Assembly (NCBI RefSeq): GCF_963576545.1
Contig: NC_083638.1
Span: 4,244,659-4,308,658, forward strand
Direction: 5' to 3'
Source of the DNA: Limanda limanda
Lineage: Eukaryota > Chordata > Actinopteri > Pleuronectiformes > Pleuronectidae
Length of the DNA: 64,000 nt
Every line of letters begins with the position of its first letter. Positions within the stretch are counted from its first letter, which is position 1. Positions 60,190 to 64,000 of the stretch are shown piece after piece. The position numbers and the translations under genes are program-made. The notes under the pieces are model-generated. The model was given only the letters and a program-made list of their open reading frames with translations. It had not been told where the DNA came from and did no database searches.

Positions 60190-60430
60190 TGAAAGATGCA
60201 TCAATTATTTACCCAAACATGCTAAGTGCTAACATGCCAAGTGCATGCTACATAGTAATGCTATATGTTGACTTTTGAAAAGGCTAACATTTGCATACTA
60301 AAAGGCTAAATGGTGCATTGCTAATTGTCACTTTATGCTAACGTCCCTTAGTTGTTGAACTACAGGTTAACATATCATCAGGTATGCTAGCATGTTAGCA
60401 TAACATCAGCAGACCTTTAAAGCAGCCTGC
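60190..60430. repeat. GCTAA-rich dispersed repeat
   Basis: Many gctaaca/catgcta words in both orientations (aacatgccaagtgcatgcta and others). Seen in many fish genomes; no coding. Confidence 0.4.
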
Positions 60431-60944
60431 AGCTTAGCGTGATGAAAGCAGCGCTAAGCCGAGTGTGACATGTAGATCTGAGTCCGATGCAGCGTTCGCA
60501 TCACGTCAGCAGCATGTGAAGACATGTGATGTGTTGTTATGACACATGCGTGTTCACACTTCATTATATGATGCTGTCATCACCCCACATAGAGGAAGAA
60601 GAAGCATAAATCAGCAGTACGGCATCAGCACTTTTATTAGCAAGTTGAATTATATGAAGACAATTACGTTTTTATCTTTGAAAAAAAATGGTTGGGCAAC
60701 GGAAACTTAAAATAGTGGAATTTTTACAATTTGACAGTTTTCTCCTCAACCAGTTGGTTATAGTTCCCATTTATTTGCTCTGTCGATCAATACCAGTTTG
60801 ACATTGTTGTGACCACAGTTGCTTCCATGACTTGTATCCACCCAGGAACCTGTTCTTGACCAGGGTTACATTCATTATTGTCTGCACTCGACAGATCATA
60901 TTTATCGTATGCAAGCATTCAAATTCATGCAGACTTTTAAAGGT

Positions 60945-61300
60945 GTTTCAGAGATAAACTCCGGAATGTCTGGACACTTGGGTCTTTCTCTGGAGTTTAC
61001 CTTTCACATATGAAGCACACAGCAGGAGACTCTCCCCTCAGACGAGTTCACAACAACACAGAAATCTCCAGAGGGTTCAGATGAGCGCCGGTGCAGCAGA
61101 GGCAGCGGCGTCATCAACACGTCCACTCGCTCGCGGTGAATCCTCCTGAGGACCTCCTGCTGTGTTCTCACTCATGCTCATTTGGATTCTGAGTTATTAC
61201 TGGGGCAGGAGAAACTCTGGAGAAAGTATGAAGTCTCTCACTTGGACATTTGCTTTGGAGAATGTAAGGAGACTATCCGGAGTTCAGTGGATGACAGTAG
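60945..61300. mobile_element. Possible inverted-repeat element
   Basis: agataaactccggaatgtct at the left corresponds, on the opposite strand, to ggagactatccggagttcag at the right, with ctctggagtttacc and gagaaactctggag further in. Ends are diverged. Confidence 0.45.
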
Positions 61301-64000
61301 ACATTTCTAGTGTTTTCCAGTGGCATTAAATTAATCGTAAAGGAATAATAGTCGATAAGGACGATGCCAAAGAGTCAGTGATGTCCTTGTCATCTTTTGT
61401 CCAACGTTTGTCCACCTTGTCGTCATTAGGCTCGGGGCTTTTGAACATGTGGAAACAGGTAGAGCAATAACACTTAGTGGACATTAGTGACGGCGTGGAT
61501 GCAGTGAATTAAGACAAGAGGTCTGCTCCCTCCTTGCCCTCAGTAATCATATTTTGGTGGCTTGTTTGCTTAAGCAGAGCAAGGTATCAGCCAAACATCC
61601 TGTCTCAAAGCCCTGTCTGCACCCGCTGCAGCATTAACCCTATGAATCGGCCCTTTGACTGATGGGGCACGGCCCAGGAATGTTGGGAAATTGGGAAGGT
61701 GAGGGGGAGTGTAGGGTCTCGGAGTGAGGGAGGTGGGAGGCGGGGGATAAGGGGGTCCGACTCTGGAGAGTGACACCTGATACATGTTTGAACATATCGC
61801 CGTTAATACTTAAGAAACGCGGAGCTGAGCCGACATTCTTGGATGTTTGGGAGACTCTTTTAAGAGTTGGACTGAGAGCGTGTGAAGCCTCCCAGGTCAG
61901 GCCAGGTTGACACAGTGGGGAAAAGATTTGTAAATCATCTACGGAGACTCTGAGGTAAAGATTTGAGGCACAGAAGCATGAATATTGGACGAGACACCTT
62001 TGCAGAAATGCAGGAAATCATTCCAATAGTGCGTCAAAGAAATGAGACGCTGAAAAACAATGCAAAGACACATTCTGCTTCGTCCAGAGAGAACCAATGT
62101 GTGTGTGTGTCTGGACGGGTCCTCACAGGGACTCGAACCTCCGGCCTGTTCACTCGCACATGTACAACACTTGCTCTTATGCCTGACTGAGACACATTAG
62201 ACTATGGAATTCAACATCAAGTGCCGGCCCATTAACCATTTGCCATTTCCTCAAATATTTTCCATCACGGCTCGTTTTCTCCTTCGAGCAGCGCGGGTCG
62301 CCGACGAGAGCACAACTCACTCAGAACTCTTTCATGTCAGGATTTCTTTTTTAAACACGTTTTTGGCCCAATGCCAGAATGTTAACACTGTTATTAAAAC
62401 CATGTCCCCAAGAATTTACAGAGTTCATAGACAATTTGCCGTAGTAAATACATTTGGACAGAAATGTTTAAGTTTTCTATTAAGTTAATGAAGGATTGTT
62501 GTTACAAGACATAAAATGTTGATATCAAATACATTAGTGAAATGTTCATTGAACCTTTTTCATTTTTTTACCCCCCAAATATCCAACTTAAATACAGCAT
62601 CTGCTCATTTTGACTACAATGTTTATTTAGTCACTGTATTCTAACAGTAACTTCTTCTCCACACACATTCATTTACAATATTTACAATCTCCAATTAAGG
62701 CCTATGTACTCAACAATGTGAAAGCCAATGAACAACATGACTCAAGGCCTGTGTAGGAGATAAGAAAGTTCCTCTTAAAATCACCACTTCTTAGAGAACT
62801 GATTAATACTTAGAAATTAATTAGCAACTTCATTGACTAAATAAATCATCGGAACAATAGTTATCTTATCATATCATCATTTCATGCACTTTTAACAACG
62901 TTTGTGTATTCGTGTCGTGTTACTTTATGAAATAAAAAAACCACATGGTTCTTTTAGTGTTAATTAATTAACAGGACTTGTGGTCGATACGGAAAAAACT
63001 GCTGTAACTTAAATCAGGAAATAAAACTTGATTATCTTAAAATTATTTTAAACCTGTAGAGAAGTGAGGAGGCAGATAGAAGCTTAATGAGGCTTTAATG
63101 TTGAAGTTCTGTCAGTGCAGGTCCATGTCAGAAAGATGGTTTCTGTGACTGTAGCTTTTAGCTCAACATGTAGACTTCTAAAATACTTCTCCTCCAAGAT
63201 CATAACGTGTGTAGAGCAGCAGATTATTGACGGAGCAGGGAGTGAAATCTGATATCGTCATCCAACATAAAATGCAGAAATGAAAGAAAAATGCAGAGGG
63301 ACATATTGATTTTGTTTCTAGGATCCAAAGTTTGTTCAAATTGCAATATCTCCAAGTTCATGTATTTCACAAAGTGTTACACATCCATAGAAATACTGAT
63401 CATGAAGTAAAAGTTGTCTTTTATAGTTGCAAATAGCAGTAATGTTTTTTACTAGCTTTGCCCTTTGCTCTTCATCTTTATTCTTGTCTTACTCAAGCCC
63501 ACTTTTACTGATTCACTTCCTCAGTGTCAGTTTTACTTCTGTTCTCGTGGATGATCTAAATATTCCTAGTTGTCTAAAAAAATTCCCTCAGTTTAGCCTC
63601 AACTGTTTACTCACTCCTTTGCTCCTTTTCTTTCTCTCTTCCTCCCTCTCGCTGTTATTTGCTCCCTCTCTCTTTCAGCCCATGTTGTCAGCCCATCACA
63701 ATTTAAAATAAGGTTTAAATTACAGGACTGGCTGTGGCTTTCCGTTGTTCCCTCAGAGTTTTTGCCAGCTCGCAATTTGGCTTTTAATGGAATGCTGCCA
63801 TGCTGCTGAACCTAAAGATTCTTTGCAGATGTCGACAGGCTCTGAGTCTCTGAAATGAAGGAAACTGTCGCCCGTGCTTGGGAGCTCGCAGAATTAGGAC
63901 TAAGGTTTATTTGAGGAAAGCAACATTTCAAGGCGTTTTTTGGGGCGATGTAGCTGCTGTTGTCATAGTGAGAACAAGCGTGTGATTGTGAGCTGAGAAT
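61301..64000. other. smad6 intron or flank, nothing further recognised
   Basis: No exon with MH2 signatures and no other gene. Non-repetitive parts near 61,600-61,700 and 63,715-63,880 might be conserved non-coding DNA. Confidence 0.5.

Noticed and set aside
56070..64000. MH2 exon of smad6
   Set aside because: Searched by eye for the SHWCSVAYWE, RVGRLY and FCLGQL signatures in the window; none present.

Overview
The window is teleost fish nuclear DNA, probably from a percomorph-type genome. The evidence is the intron-rich genes, the fish-type NLR genes (FISNA-NACHT exon followed by arrays of 174-bp LRR exons), the L2/Maui LINE tails, fish MITEs and SINEs, and the dense (CA)n and (TTA)n microsatellites. 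Every gene recognised lies on the + strand. There is no prokaryotic content.

Region 1 (1-31,100) is a tandem segmental duplication. It begins inside the LRR array of one NLR gene (8 LRR exons, 159-6479). Next come about 3.6 kb of 3' flank and three otogelin-like C-terminal exons (10,118-12,004). A second NLR gene follows: two short N-terminal repeat exons, a RING-finger exon, one 1.9-kb FISNA-NACHT exon and 11 LRR exons (13,924-25,079). After it, the same 3' flank and a second set of otogelin-like exons (28,658-30,632) repeat about 18.6 kb downstream of the first. The two otogelin-like copies carry different lesions. Copy 1 lacks an internal 210-bp exon. Copy 2 is cut inside the cystine-knot exon, where a GGTCT/GGGTTGGTCT minisatellite begins. 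The long introns between LRR exons are built almost wholly of a TTAA-ended MITE invaded by a 5'-truncated L2 LINE, and this composite has been copied together with the exons.

Region 2 (31,100-38,100) holds TE fragments, a rearranged inverted U6 snRNA pseudogene, and a complete six-exon TMEM208 gene (33,946-37,596, 173 aa). TMEM208 has a CpG-rich promoter with NRF1-, CRE- and ETS-like sites and a minisatellite in intron 1.

Region 3 (38,100-51,300) has no recognisable gene. It contains scattered MITEs, a tRNA-derived SINE head, an L2 tail and microsatellites. Some non-repetitive stretches might be conserved regulatory DNA of the downstream developmental gene.

Region 4 (51,300-64,000) holds the first three coding exons of smad6, an inhibitory SMAD of BMP signalling, with large introns. 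The MH2 exon lies beyond the window. Intron 1 contains a hAT relic with a perfect 8-bp target duplication and a large foldback element. The rest is intronic repeat and unique sequence.

The genes do not form a pathway. NLRs are cytosolic innate immune sensors, TMEM208 is an ER membrane factor, SMAD6 is a BMP/TGF-beta antagonist, and otogelin-like proteins are inner-ear matrix glycoproteins. Functional statements come from family knowledge. Exon borders come from reading splice signals, phase and homology in the sequence, not from transcript data.
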